A stretch of 9,068 bases of DNA, from assembly GCA_013202445.1 (NCBI GenBank), contig JABMRW010000044.1:1-9068 (forward strand). Direction: 5' to 3'. This document shows positions 1 through 5,774 of the stretch, piece by piece. Source of the DNA: Deltaproteobacteria bacterium. Lineage in GTDB: Bacteria > Chloroflexota > Dehalococcoidia > Dehalococcoidales > BS750m-G39. Made by a program: the position numbers and the translations under genes. The notes under the pieces were generated by a model, which saw only the letters and a list, made by a program, of their open reading frames with translations, was not told the DNA's origin and ran no database searches. Each line of letters starts with the position of its first letter. Position 1 is the first letter of the stretch.

Positions 1-115
1 ACCCAACCCACCCTACAGAAGTGATACTTCTTTAAATTTCTCTTGGGAGTGGGGGTAGAGATTCTTTAAAAGGTGAAACCTTTTGGGCGGGTGGGTATGG
101 GAAGAAAAACGCACT
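1..115. other. Structured, G-rich noncoding leader upstream of the first gene
   Basis: I see no coding region here. The stretch holds two short perfect hairpins: AGAAGT/ACTTCT at 17-22 and 26-31 with a 3-nt loop, and AAAAGGT/ACCTTTT at 68-74 and 78-84 with loop GAA. An outer pair of complementary arms, ACCCACCC (6-13) and GGGTGGGT (89-96), encloses both hairpins. G runs on the plus strand lie at 45-47, 51-55 and 85-101, and C runs at 2-4, 7-9 and 11-13. The first hairpin is followed by TTTAAATTT and could be the terminator of a gene left of the window. The fold is read by eye only. Confidence 0.45.
85..101 (+). promoter_or_regulatory. Canonical G-quadruplex motif
   Basis: Four GGG tracts (85-87, 89-91, 93-95, 99-101) are separated by loops of 1, 1 and 3 nt. 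This fits the G3+N1-7 quadruplex pattern with very short loops, a class known to be stable in vitro. It ends 14 nt upstream of the predicted -35 box of the downstream promoter, on the non-template strand. Formation in the cell and any regulatory effect are not shown by the sequence. A competing duplex with the C-rich arm at 6-13 is possible. Confidence 0.55.
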
Positions 116-144
116 TTGAGGCTTTGACCGCTATCTAGTATAAT
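116..144 (+). promoter_or_regulatory. Sigma70-type promoter for the 176-1483 gene pair
   Basis: TTGAGG at 116-121 (4 of 6 to the -35 consensus) is separated by exactly 17 nt from a perfect TATAAT at 139-144. Transcription should start near 150-152, giving a leader of about 25 nt before the ATG at 176. This also argues against the in-frame ATG at 143, which lies inside the -10 box. A second TTGACC at 124-129 is only 9 nt from the -10 and is unlikely to be the -35 element. Confidence 0.65.
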
Positions 145-175
145 GTTAGTAGTAATAACGCTAGGAGACTATAAA

Positions 176-766
176 ATGAGTGATATCAGGAGCGCTCGTG
201 AGATAGCCATGGAGAAGGTGGAAGAACTGGGCGAAGTGACCGAAGAGGAGCGCCTGGGCTGGAAATACGTCCCCGAAGGGGAAAAACTGGCCGCCAGATA
301 CCTGAAACAAAACCTGAACCTGGCCACCGAAATGGGCAAGTACGACGAGAAGGCGGCCAGTTACATCAAAGAGGGGGCCAGCGAAATACTAATAAGGAAT
401 ATCAACCTGCCCCAGAACGAATCAACCAGGAAAAATAACAAAAAGGCAATGGAGGGCTTAAAGAGCCTGAAGAAGGATAAAATAGGCGTGGAGAATATCT
501 TCAGCAGGATAAGAAACATCTTCACCCACTATGCAGAGCAGGGTGAGCAGCAGAGAAGGCAGGCTTATGAGCAACTAAAGGCTGAGTTTGGCGACAAGGT
601 CCAGCAGGCAATGCAGCAGCAGCTAGGCACGACAGCAGGATTAAAGATAGATATAGAAAGGCAGCCGCAGTTCCAGGAAGAGCGGCGCAAGCTGATGGCA
701 CAACTGGATTCGCAGTATACCAACCTCCTCAACGAATATAAACAGGAGCTATCGGCTATAGTCTAG
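176..766 (+). CDS. Conserved-looking hypothetical protein, helical, 196 aa
   Basis: I do not recognise a named family with certainty. The start is placed at the ATG at 176, not the upstream in-frame ATG at 143. AGGAG at 163-167 sits 8 nt before 176, and 143 lies within the promoter -10 box. The product begins MSDIRSAREIAMEK. It has no signal peptide or membrane segment, so it is probably cytoplasmic. It is very rich in Glu, Lys, Gln and Leu and should be mostly alpha-helical. The central part carries a KYVPEGEKLAARYL motif and a basic stretch around NKKAMEGLKSLKKDK. The C-terminal third is Gln-rich (EQGEQQRRQAYEQ, VQQAMQQQLG) and may form a coiled coil. It is followed 9 nt later by a second unknown gene, so the two probably act together. 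No catalytic motif is visible; a structural or scaffolding role is only a guess. Confidence 0.85.
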   Translation: MSDIRSAREIAMEKVEELGEVTEEERLGWKYVPEGEKLAARYLKQNLNLATEMGKYDEKAASYIKEGASEILIRNINLPQNESTRKNNKKAMEGLKSLKKDKIGVENIFSRIRNIFTHYAEQGEQQRRQAYEQLKAEFGDKVQQAMQQQLGTTAGLKIDIERQPQFQEERRKLMAQLDSQYTNLLNEYKQELSAIV

Positions 767-775
767 GAAACAACG

Positions 776-1483
776 ATGGATATTGAGGACGAAAGGATTA
801 TAGACGCCGTTAAGCGTACCGAGATATTAAGGCCACCCAGGCAGAGCCTAGCTACCTTCGGCACGACCAACGTATACTATTACCTGGTCACCGAGCCTGC
901 CTACGCCGAGCTGGTGGAGGCTACCACCGAAACGGTGGTTAGAGAAGGCAGGGTAATCGCCGAGAGGCCAAGAATCGTCACCCCCTACTACCTTTCCCAT
1001 CTCGAAGGCTTTAGCTCGGAGGCTAAAAAATACTTTGATACCCAGATTCAGACCCACGGCCCTAACGCCCCGGGGCTGCTTTACACCTACAAGAACGAGC
1101 CGAAGGAGCTTAACATCGTCTCGGATAACCTTCGGGCTGTGGTGGATAACATAAATCAGGAAATTGATAAGCGGGGCGACCCGCTGGCCTCTATCATCAG
1201 GGGACAGGATGAGCTCTGGGATGTATCACTAATGAAGTTTATCTATGAAATGACCCGAAGCTCCATAGCCGATAACCTGAAGCAGATGGGGAACAAAGGG
1301 CTTCTGAATATAGACGCCAGAGGTATCCCCGCCGATGTCAGGATAAGGATTGAGAAGCTTTTCGAATCAGCCTACAAAGGCGACATAGAGCCCAGGGAAT
1401 TGAAAGAGGAGCTCGACCGCTGGGGGGTTTTTGACGATTATGAAGACAGGTTCTTCGCCCTTTTCGGAAGGGGGCGGCGGTAA
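776..1483 (+). CDS. Conserved-looking hypothetical protein, 235 aa
   Basis: I do not recognise a named family. The ATG at 776 lies 9 nt after the stop of the preceding gene, and the weak SD (AGGAAA from 765) overlaps that stop, so the pair is almost certainly co-transcribed. There is no signal peptide or transmembrane segment. Three parts can be seen. An N-terminal part (about 1-110) is rich in aromatic residues and beta-prone, with VYYYLVTEPAY at 33-43. A helical middle (110-175) contains IYEMTRSSIADNL. A C-terminal charged part has a helix ending in ELDRWGVFDDYEDRFFALF (212-230) and a basic tail GRGRR. The last part resembles a short protein-interaction helix pair. No Cys/His metal cluster, Walker motif or other catalytic signature was seen. 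The function is unknown. Confidence 0.85.
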   Translation: MDIEDERIIDAVKRTEILRPPRQSLATFGTTNVYYYLVTEPAYAELVEATTETVVREGRVIAERPRIVTPYYLSHLEGFSSEAKKYFDTQIQTHGPNAPGLLYTYKNEPKELNIVSDNLRAVVDNINQEIDKRGDPLASIIRGQDELWDVSLMKFIYEMTRSSIADNLKQMGNKGLLNIDARGIPADVRIRIEKLFESAYKGDIEPRELKEELDRWGVFDDYEDRFFALFGRGRR

Positions 1484-1487
1484 TAAA

Positions 1488-1514
1488 CCCCACAAAATCT
1501 CCGATTTTGCGGGG
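1488..1514 (+). terminator. Strong hairpin after the hypothetical gene pair, possible terminator
   Basis: CCCC-a-CAAAATC (1488-1499) pairs with GATTTTG-c-GGGG (1503-1514) around a 3-nt loop. This gives 11 base pairs with a single A/C mismatch. It starts 4 nt after the stop codon at 1483. No uninterrupted T tract follows directly; the next T-rich run (TAAAATTTTAATT) begins about 15 nt later. It is therefore not a textbook intrinsic terminator and may instead be an RNA-stability or weak termination element. Confidence 0.45.
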
Positions 1515-1546
1515 GCCCCAGCAAGGGTGTAAAATTTTAATTAAAA
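1507..1546 (+). promoter_or_regulatory. Candidate weak promoter and AT palindrome ahead of the radical SAM gene
   Basis: TTGCGG (1507-1512) and TAAAAT (1530-1535) are spaced by 17 nt and could be -35 and -10 boxes. The -35 overlaps the right arm of the 1488-1514 hairpin. The adjoining TTTTAATTAAAA (1535-1546) is a perfect 12-bp palindrome, which could be an operator or simply AT-rich promoter DNA. If used, transcription would start near 1541-1545, leaving a leader of about 30 nt before the ATG at 1575. Confidence 0.3.
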
Positions 1547-1574
1547 AGCCAGGGAAGAAGCGGACTGAGATAGT

Positions 1575-2453
1575 ATGTATAACGAACAGGTGATAGTACG
1601 ACCGCCCAGTGAAGCTAACAGCTTCTTGCTGCCGGTAACCCTTGGCTGCTCCCATAACAAGTGTACCTTCTGCGGCACCTTTACCGGCATCAAATTCAAA
1701 ATAAGGCCCCTCGAAGATATAAAACGGTCTATTGATAAGGTAGCTGAGAACTACAGCTGGAGTATGAGGCAGGTATTCCTCGAAAACGGGGACGCTCTAA
1801 TCTGCCCCCAGCGTAGATTGGTGGAGGTGCTGAAATATCTGAACCAGAAATTCCCCCGCCTGCACCGCATCGGCACCTATGCCACCCCCCAGTCAGCGCT
1901 GATAAAAAGTGCCGATGAGCTCAAGGAATTAAACCAGCTCGGGCTTAAGATTGCCTATCTAGGGGTGGAGACGGGAGATGAGGAGCTGCTCAAGAAAATT
2001 AACAAGGGGGCCAGCTACGATGAGATTGTGGAGGCGGGAAGAAAGATAAAGCAAGCCGGCATTACCCTTTCGGTTACGGTAATACTGGGGCTGGGTGGGG
2101 TTGAGGGCAGCCGGAAGCACGCCCTGGGCACCGCCAGGATACTCACCGATATTGACCCCGATTTCGCCGGCGCCCTTACACTAATGCTCGTCCCCGGCAC
2201 CCCCCTGCACAAAGAGTGGGAGGAGGGCAAATTCACCCTCATCTCGCCATTCCAGTCTTTGGAAGAGCTAAAATTGATAATAGAAAACTCCAACTTTATC
2301 AAGTGCTTCTTCACCGCCAACCACGCCTCCAACTACCTGCCGATTAAGGCTCGCTTGCCCCAGCAAAAGGCGGAGATGCTCAAACTGATAGACGAGGTCT
2401 TAACCAGTAAGGATATGTCCCGGCTGCGCCCCGAGTTTATCCGGGCTCTATAA
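1575..2453 (+). CDS. Radical SAM protein with CX4CX2C cluster motif
   Basis: A 292-residue cytoplasmic radical SAM enzyme, expected to bind a [4Fe-4S] cluster and cleave S-adenosylmethionine. The cluster ligands are C25, C30 and C33 in GCSHNKCTFCG. This is CX4CX2C rather than the usual CX3CX2C, a spacing I associate with a COG1032-like subfamily starting RPPSEA...CSHN(K/R)CTFC. Further SAM-fold elements are visible. FLENGDAL (68-75) stands where the GGE-type SAM-binding strand is expected. AYLGVETGDEELL (127-139) and VTVILGLGG (167-175) are the later SAM-contacting strands. The length covers only the radical SAM core, with no cobalamin-binding or TRAM domain. The ATG at 1575 has a weak SD but is kept because RPPSEA begins at residue 9. 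It opens a four-gene run and is followed 18 nt later by thymidylate synthase. The substrate cannot be told from sequence; a nucleotide or tRNA link is only suggested by neighbours. Confidence 0.88.
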   Translation: MYNEQVIVRPPSEANSFLLPVTLGCSHNKCTFCGTFTGIKFKIRPLEDIKRSIDKVAENYSWSMRQVFLENGDALICPQRRLVEVLKYLNQKFPRLHRIGTYATPQSALIKSADELKELNQLGLKIAYLGVETGDEELLKKINKGASYDEIVEAGRKIKQAGITLSVTVILGLGGVEGSRKHALGTARILTDIDPDFAGALTLMLVPGTPLHKEWEEGKFTLISPFQSLEELKLIIENSNFIKCFFTANHASNYLPIKARLPQQKAEMLKLIDEVLTSKDMSRLRPEFIRAL

Positions 2454-2471
2454 AAGAAGGGCGGTTCAAGC

Positions 2472-3119
2472 GTGAATATTGCGGTAATTGAAGCGAGAGA
2501 CCTTTCCGAGGCATGGTTCCTCTGTCTTCGCCAGACTCTAACCGAGGGATATGAATACAAGATTGACCGCGGCAGTTACGCCGGTCAGTACCGCAAGGAA
2601 CTCGACTTCGTCGTAGTCAAGGTTAAGAACCCGGGAACAAGACCAATAATACCGTCCACACCCCCGGGGGTGCCGCCACCCACCTCCATGGAATACATAG
2701 ACGACTACCTTCCCTACCTGATGACCGCCCACAAAAGGGAGGGCGAGCAGTATACCTACGGTCAATACCTGGAACGGCAGATACCAAAAGTAATCGAAAT
2801 GTATAAGCAGGACGGACACAATACCAACCAGGCTTTTATGGCCGTGGGCGATGCCGATTCTATAAAACTGGACGACCCTCCCTGCCTCAGAGCCATAGAT
2901 ACCCGTATCCGCGATAACCGGCTCCACTTCTACGTCTATTTCCGCTCCTGGGACCTATGGGCTGGCTTCCCCTCAAACCTGGCTGCCATTCAGTTGCTCA
3001 AGGAGTATATGGCCAGCGAGATAGGAATTGACGACGGCGAGCTGTTTGCCTCAAGCAAGGGGATGCACCTCTACGAGTATGCCTGGGAGCTGGCCAGAAT
3101 TGCCGCCAGAATGCCATAG
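2472..3119 (+). CDS. thyA: Thymidylate synthase, short archaeal-type ThyA
   Basis: Predicted to make dTMP from dUMP by reductive methylation with a methylene-folate-type cofactor. The spacing of catalytic residues matches E. coli ThyA exactly: nucleophile C138 in DDPPCLR (E. coli C146), R158-S159-x-D161 (R166-S167-x-D169), N169 in GFPSNL (N177) and H199/Y201 in HLYEY (H207/Y209). Asn at 169 favours dUMP; dCMP hydroxymethylases carry Asp there. The protein is 215 aa against about 264 for the bacterial enzyme, and it has FRSWD where ThyA has QRSxD. Both features resemble the short methanogen-type enzymes. Residues 60-70 form a Pro-rich loop (IPSTPPGVPPP). Translation starts at GTG 2472, with an SD-like AAGGGCGG at 2457-2464. 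The stop overlaps the SD of the next gene, so the two are co-translated. Which one-carbon cofactor it uses is uncertain. Confidence 0.9.
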   Translation: MNIAVIEARDLSEAWFLCLRQTLTEGYEYKIDRGSYAGQYRKELDFVVVKVKNPGTRPIIPSTPPGVPPPTSMEYIDDYLPYLMTAHKREGEQYTYGQYLERQIPKVIEMYKQDGHNTNQAFMAVGDADSIKLDDPPCLRAIDTRIRDNRLHFYVYFRSWDLWAGFPSNLAAIQLLKEYMASEIGIDDGELFASSKGMHLYEYAWELARIAARMP

Positions 3120-3127
3120 GAGGTCAG

Positions 3128-3829
3128 ATGAAAGACATAGTAGCTCCGGAAGTATTGGCTAAATTCCCCGATTATGTTCGGGGAGTGGTTATCGCGCGGG
3201 GGGTTGATAACAGCGGCGAAAATCAACGACTGATTGAACTGCTGCGAAAGGTTGTTCAAGAGGCCACCCAGGACGAGTCCCTGCAGGACATTAAAAACCA
3301 TCCCCGTATAGCCCCCTGGCGGCAGGCTTACTCCGATTTCGGCACCAACCCCAATAAGTTCTACTGCTCTATTGAGTCGCTGGGGAGGCGGGCGCGGCGG
3401 GGCGACCAGCTGCCCTATATCGATACCCTGGTGGCTTTGTTCAACTACTTCTCCCTGAAACATATCGTACCCAGCGGCGGCGATGACCTGGCCTCGGCTG
3501 AGGGCGACCTTCGCCTTACCCTGGCTAAGGGCGATGAGCCATTCACCCCGCTGGGCTCGGAGGCTATTGAGTACCCCCCACCCGGCGAAGTGATTTATGT
3601 TGATAACTCCAAGGTAATGTGCCGGCGCTGGAACTGGAGACAGGGCGACCAGACCAAGCTCAGCCCAGCCACCAGAAATGTGGCCATAAATGTGGACTGC
3701 CTGCCGCCGGTGTCAAAGGACGAGGCCAAAGCCTTAACCGGGGAGTTGGCGGAGCTGGTACGAGAGTTCTGCGGGGGTGAGGTGAAGTATTTTCTACTGG
3801 ATACCGTTCAGAACGAGGTTGAGATATAA
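3128..3829 (+). CDS. Free-standing B3/B4 (tRNA-binding/editing-like) domain protein
   Basis: A 233-residue cytoplasmic protein. It is recognised as a stand-alone B3/B4 domain, the fold that forms the editing site in the beta subunit of phenylalanyl-tRNA synthetase (COG3382-like). Visible family signatures, in order, are RGVDNSGEN (24-32), HPRIAPWRQAY (58-68), FGTNPNKF (71-78), LGRRARRGDQLPYIDTLV (85-102), VPSGGDDLASAEGDL (114-128) and MCRRWNWRQ (164-172). A perfect AGGAGGT (3118-3124) spans the upstream stop codon and lies 3 nt before the ATG, which is close but fixes the start. In PheT this domain hydrolyses Tyr-tRNA(Phe). Stand-alone members are mostly uncharacterised, so trans-editing or RNA/nucleoside binding is plausible but unproven. 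Its 3' end overlaps the next gene by 11 nt if that gene uses TTG 3819. Confidence 0.85.
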   Translation: MKDIVAPEVLAKFPDYVRGVVIARGVDNSGENQRLIELLRKVVQEATQDESLQDIKNHPRIAPWRQAYSDFGTNPNKFYCSIESLGRRARRGDQLPYIDTLVALFNYFSLKHIVPSGGDDLASAEGDLRLTLAKGDEPFTPLGSEAIEYPPPGEVIYVDNSKVMCRRWNWRQGDQTKLSPATRNVAINVDCLPPVSKDEAKALTGELAELVREFCGGEVKYFLLDTVQNEVEI

Positions 3830-5057
3830 ACTTAAGTTGAGACTGAAACTGGTTGTCCTCACTCTACTGTCACTCTGTTTACTCGGCGGGAGCTGCGCTA
3901 CCGCCCCCGATTTTGATAGCTCCCTGAAATCGATAGTCAAACCCTATCAATTCAGTATTGCCCAGTGGGAATTTAAAGCCCTACCGGACGAAGTGAATGA
4001 CTATGTTTTCAACAAGGGAGAAAGGGCTGAAGATGAAGTCGGTGTGGTCATTGAGTATTTTAACCTGATTGAGCAGATAAAAAGTCTTGAAGCAGAAATT
4101 GCCGCCATTAATGCCGGTTACAAAGCGGGCGATTCCGCCTCGCTGGAAGCTGAACTGGACAGACTGCAACCGCAAAAAACGGCTCTAACTGACGAAGTGG
4201 AGAGAGTAATAGCCATGCAGATAAGAGAGGTGCTGGCGGAGCAGGACATCTATCATCCTCTAGATAATTACATAAAATGGAGGGTTGGCTTCCCACCGCT
4301 GATTTTTAGACTGGAGCCACCGCCACACCTGCTGGTGGTTTCCCCCAGAGACAGGATAGAAAGCCTGAAAGAGATTCATCTGCAACAAGACCTGAGCGTG
4401 GCGGCAATGGAGAGCATTGAGAAGCAGGCAGATAAACTGGGTGTCTCCTCACTAGTGGTAGGGCTGGGAGGGCTTGGGACATATCCCACCTTCATCATCG
4501 ACACCGCCAGCCTTCAATTTACCATTGAGACTGCAACTCATGAATGGTTGCACAACTACCTGGCCTTTAAGCCACTGGGATTTCTATACCTACTTGATTT
4601 AACTGGCATATCCCCAAACTATGAGATTGCCACCATAAACGAAACCGTAGTTGGCATGGTCAGTAAGGAGATCGGTGCCATCGTCTATCAAAAATTCTAT
4701 TCAGACTATGAAAATAGTCCCCATGCACCGGTAGAGGAGCCGGAGTTAGACTTCAACCAGGAGATGAGAGAAATAAGACAGACAGTCGACACATACCTAG
4801 CTCAGGGGGAAATCAGCCAGGCCGAAGAATACATGGAACAGAAACAGCAATATTTGGCCTCCATGGGCTACTACATCAGAAAACTAAACCAGGCCTATTT
4901 TGCCTTTCACGGGACTTACGCCGATAGCCCAACCTCTATAAGTCCCATCGGTGCTGAGCTAAAACAGCTGAGAGAGCAAAGCGCCTCACTAAAGGATTTT
5001 CTGGGCACCGTAGCCGCTATGACCAGCCGGCAAGACTTAAGTTTAAGCATCCAGTGA
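3819..5057 (+). CDS. Putative HExxH zinc metallopeptidase lipoprotein
   Basis: A 412-residue exported protein. The N-terminus has a basic n-region (RYKLKLRLK) and a Leu-rich core ending GGSC, making C26 a likely lipidation site, although the lipobox is imperfect at -3. Residues 80-140 are helical and may form a coiled coil. The key motif is HEWLH (241-245) within TATHEWLHNYLAF. NETVVGM follows, where E275, 30 residues on, is a good third zinc ligand (gluzincin-like HExxH...E). The C-terminal third is helical (about 305-360), followed by FHGTYADSPTSISPIG (363-378), which looks conserved and could close the active site. No ATG is available at the N-terminus. The start is TTG 3819 or TTG 3837, both preserving the signal; neither has a good SD, so coupling to the overlapping upstream gene is likely. 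I do not recognise a named peptidase family, and the substrate is unknown. Confidence 0.75.
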   Translation: MRYKLKLRLKLVVLTLLSLCLLGGSCATAPDFDSSLKSIVKPYQFSIAQWEFKALPDEVNDYVFNKGERAEDEVGVVIEYFNLIEQIKSLEAEIAAINAGYKAGDSASLEAELDRLQPQKTALTDEVERVIAMQIREVLAEQDIYHPLDNYIKWRVGFPPLIFRLEPPPHLLVVSPRDRIESLKEIHLQQDLSVAAMESIEKQADKLGVSSLVVGLGGLGTYPTFIIDTASLQFTIETATHEWLHNYLAFKPLGFLYLLDLTGISPNYEIATINETVVGMVSKEIGAIVYQKFYSDYENSPHAPVEEPELDFNQEMREIRQTVDTYLAQGEISQAEEYMEQKQQYLASMGYYIRKLNQAYFAFHGTYADSPTSISPIGAELKQLREQSASLKDFLGTVAAMTSRQDLSLSIQ

Positions 5058-5063
5058 CAGTGG

Positions 5064-5774
5064 TCAATAAGCCCTCATTCTGGCTACCACAAAAAGGATT
5101 ATTAGCCCCAGCAAAACCGCGCCGCCAACTACCCACCACAGAACAGGCAAGCCGCCCACCCCACTTGGAGGCGGTGGCGGCAATAACGGTGCCGGCTCGG
5201 TTGACTCGGGGGTAGGGATGGTAGCCTCGGGTGGCGAGTTGACTTGCGGGGGTGAGGCGGCGGCTTGAGAGGCTTCAGTGGCTACCATCACCACGCCTTC
5301 CACCCACGTTGCCTCTATCTCACCGGCGGTGATATCGCTAAGCACCCCGTTGGATGGGTTTACCAGGCTGCTGTCGCCAGCCGCACCGATGACATGAAAG
5401 TGCATCTCAGCCAGATATCCCGAGCCATTGGCCCCGGTTAATCCCGGGACATTTTGAATAACCCGAAATGTCCCGGGGCTAAGCTCATTATAGAGGCCGA
5501 CCGGTATTTCAGTTGAGCCTATAAACCCCGAGGTAATAGTATCCAGCCGTAGAACCGTGGCATCAAAGGTGACGTCATAGTTGCAGGCGTCAAAGTCAGC
5601 CACCTCGCTGATACTGATACTGGCGGTAAAGCCGCTATCGGGGTCTACCCCGGAAGGAGCATCAATGCTCACGGTAACCCCCGATGTCGCCGCCACCGGT
5701 GGCACTGCCCCACCAGCCAGAAGCAGTGCCACCACAACAGCTATTACGCTAAAGGCTCTTATTATTCTTTTCAT
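5064..5774 (-). CDS. Membrane-anchored cohesin-domain protein
   Basis: A 236-residue surface protein with four parts. These are a signal peptide (1 to about 29, KRIIR then a hydrophobic core, cleavage near PVAA/TSG), one cohesin-like domain (about 33-166), a Pro/Thr/Glu-rich linker (about 171-208) and a C-terminal transmembrane helix (about 210-231). A short basic tail, ARMRAY, follows. The domain would sit outside the membrane with the tail in the cytoplasm. The cohesin is closely related to those in the two upstream proteins: VTVSIDAP, ISEVADFDACNYDVTFDA, RVIQNVPGLTG and SGYLAEMHFHV are shared with small changes. It has no dockerin, so it can be a receptor but not a ligand, as expected for an anchoring scaffoldin. 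Its ATG overlaps the upstream stop by one base (TAATG) and has no clear SD, so it is read by translational coupling. It converges on the lipoprotein gene with 6 nt between stops. Confidence 0.85.
   Translation of the reverse strand: MKRIIRAFSVIAVVVALLLAGGAVPPVAATSGVTVSIDAPSGVDPDSGFTASISISEVADFDACNYDVTFDATVLRLDTITSGFIGSTEIPVGLYNELSPGTFRVIQNVPGLTGANGSGYLAEMHFHVIGAAGDSSLVNPSNGVLSDITAGEIEATWVEGVVMVATEASQAAASPPQVNSPPEATIPTPESTEPAPLLPPPPPSGVGGLPVLWWVVGGAVLLGLIILFVVARMRAY
5277..5678 (-). repeat. Cohesin coding block, copy 3, without dockerin
   Basis: Third paralogous cohesin block, in the membrane-anchored protein. It matches the other two across the whole domain. In place of the dockerin it is followed by the Pro-rich linker and transmembrane anchor. 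Confidence 0.82.

Noticed and set aside
143..175. Upstream ATG extending the first gene by 11 residues
   Set aside because: It lies inside the TATAAT box of the predicted promoter and lacks an SD, whereas the ATG at 176 has AGGAG at 8-nt spacing.
2538..2927. Minus-strand ORFs over the thyA and neighbouring plus-strand genes
   Set aside because: They overlap clearly recognised genes, lack ribosome binding sites and have no domain features.
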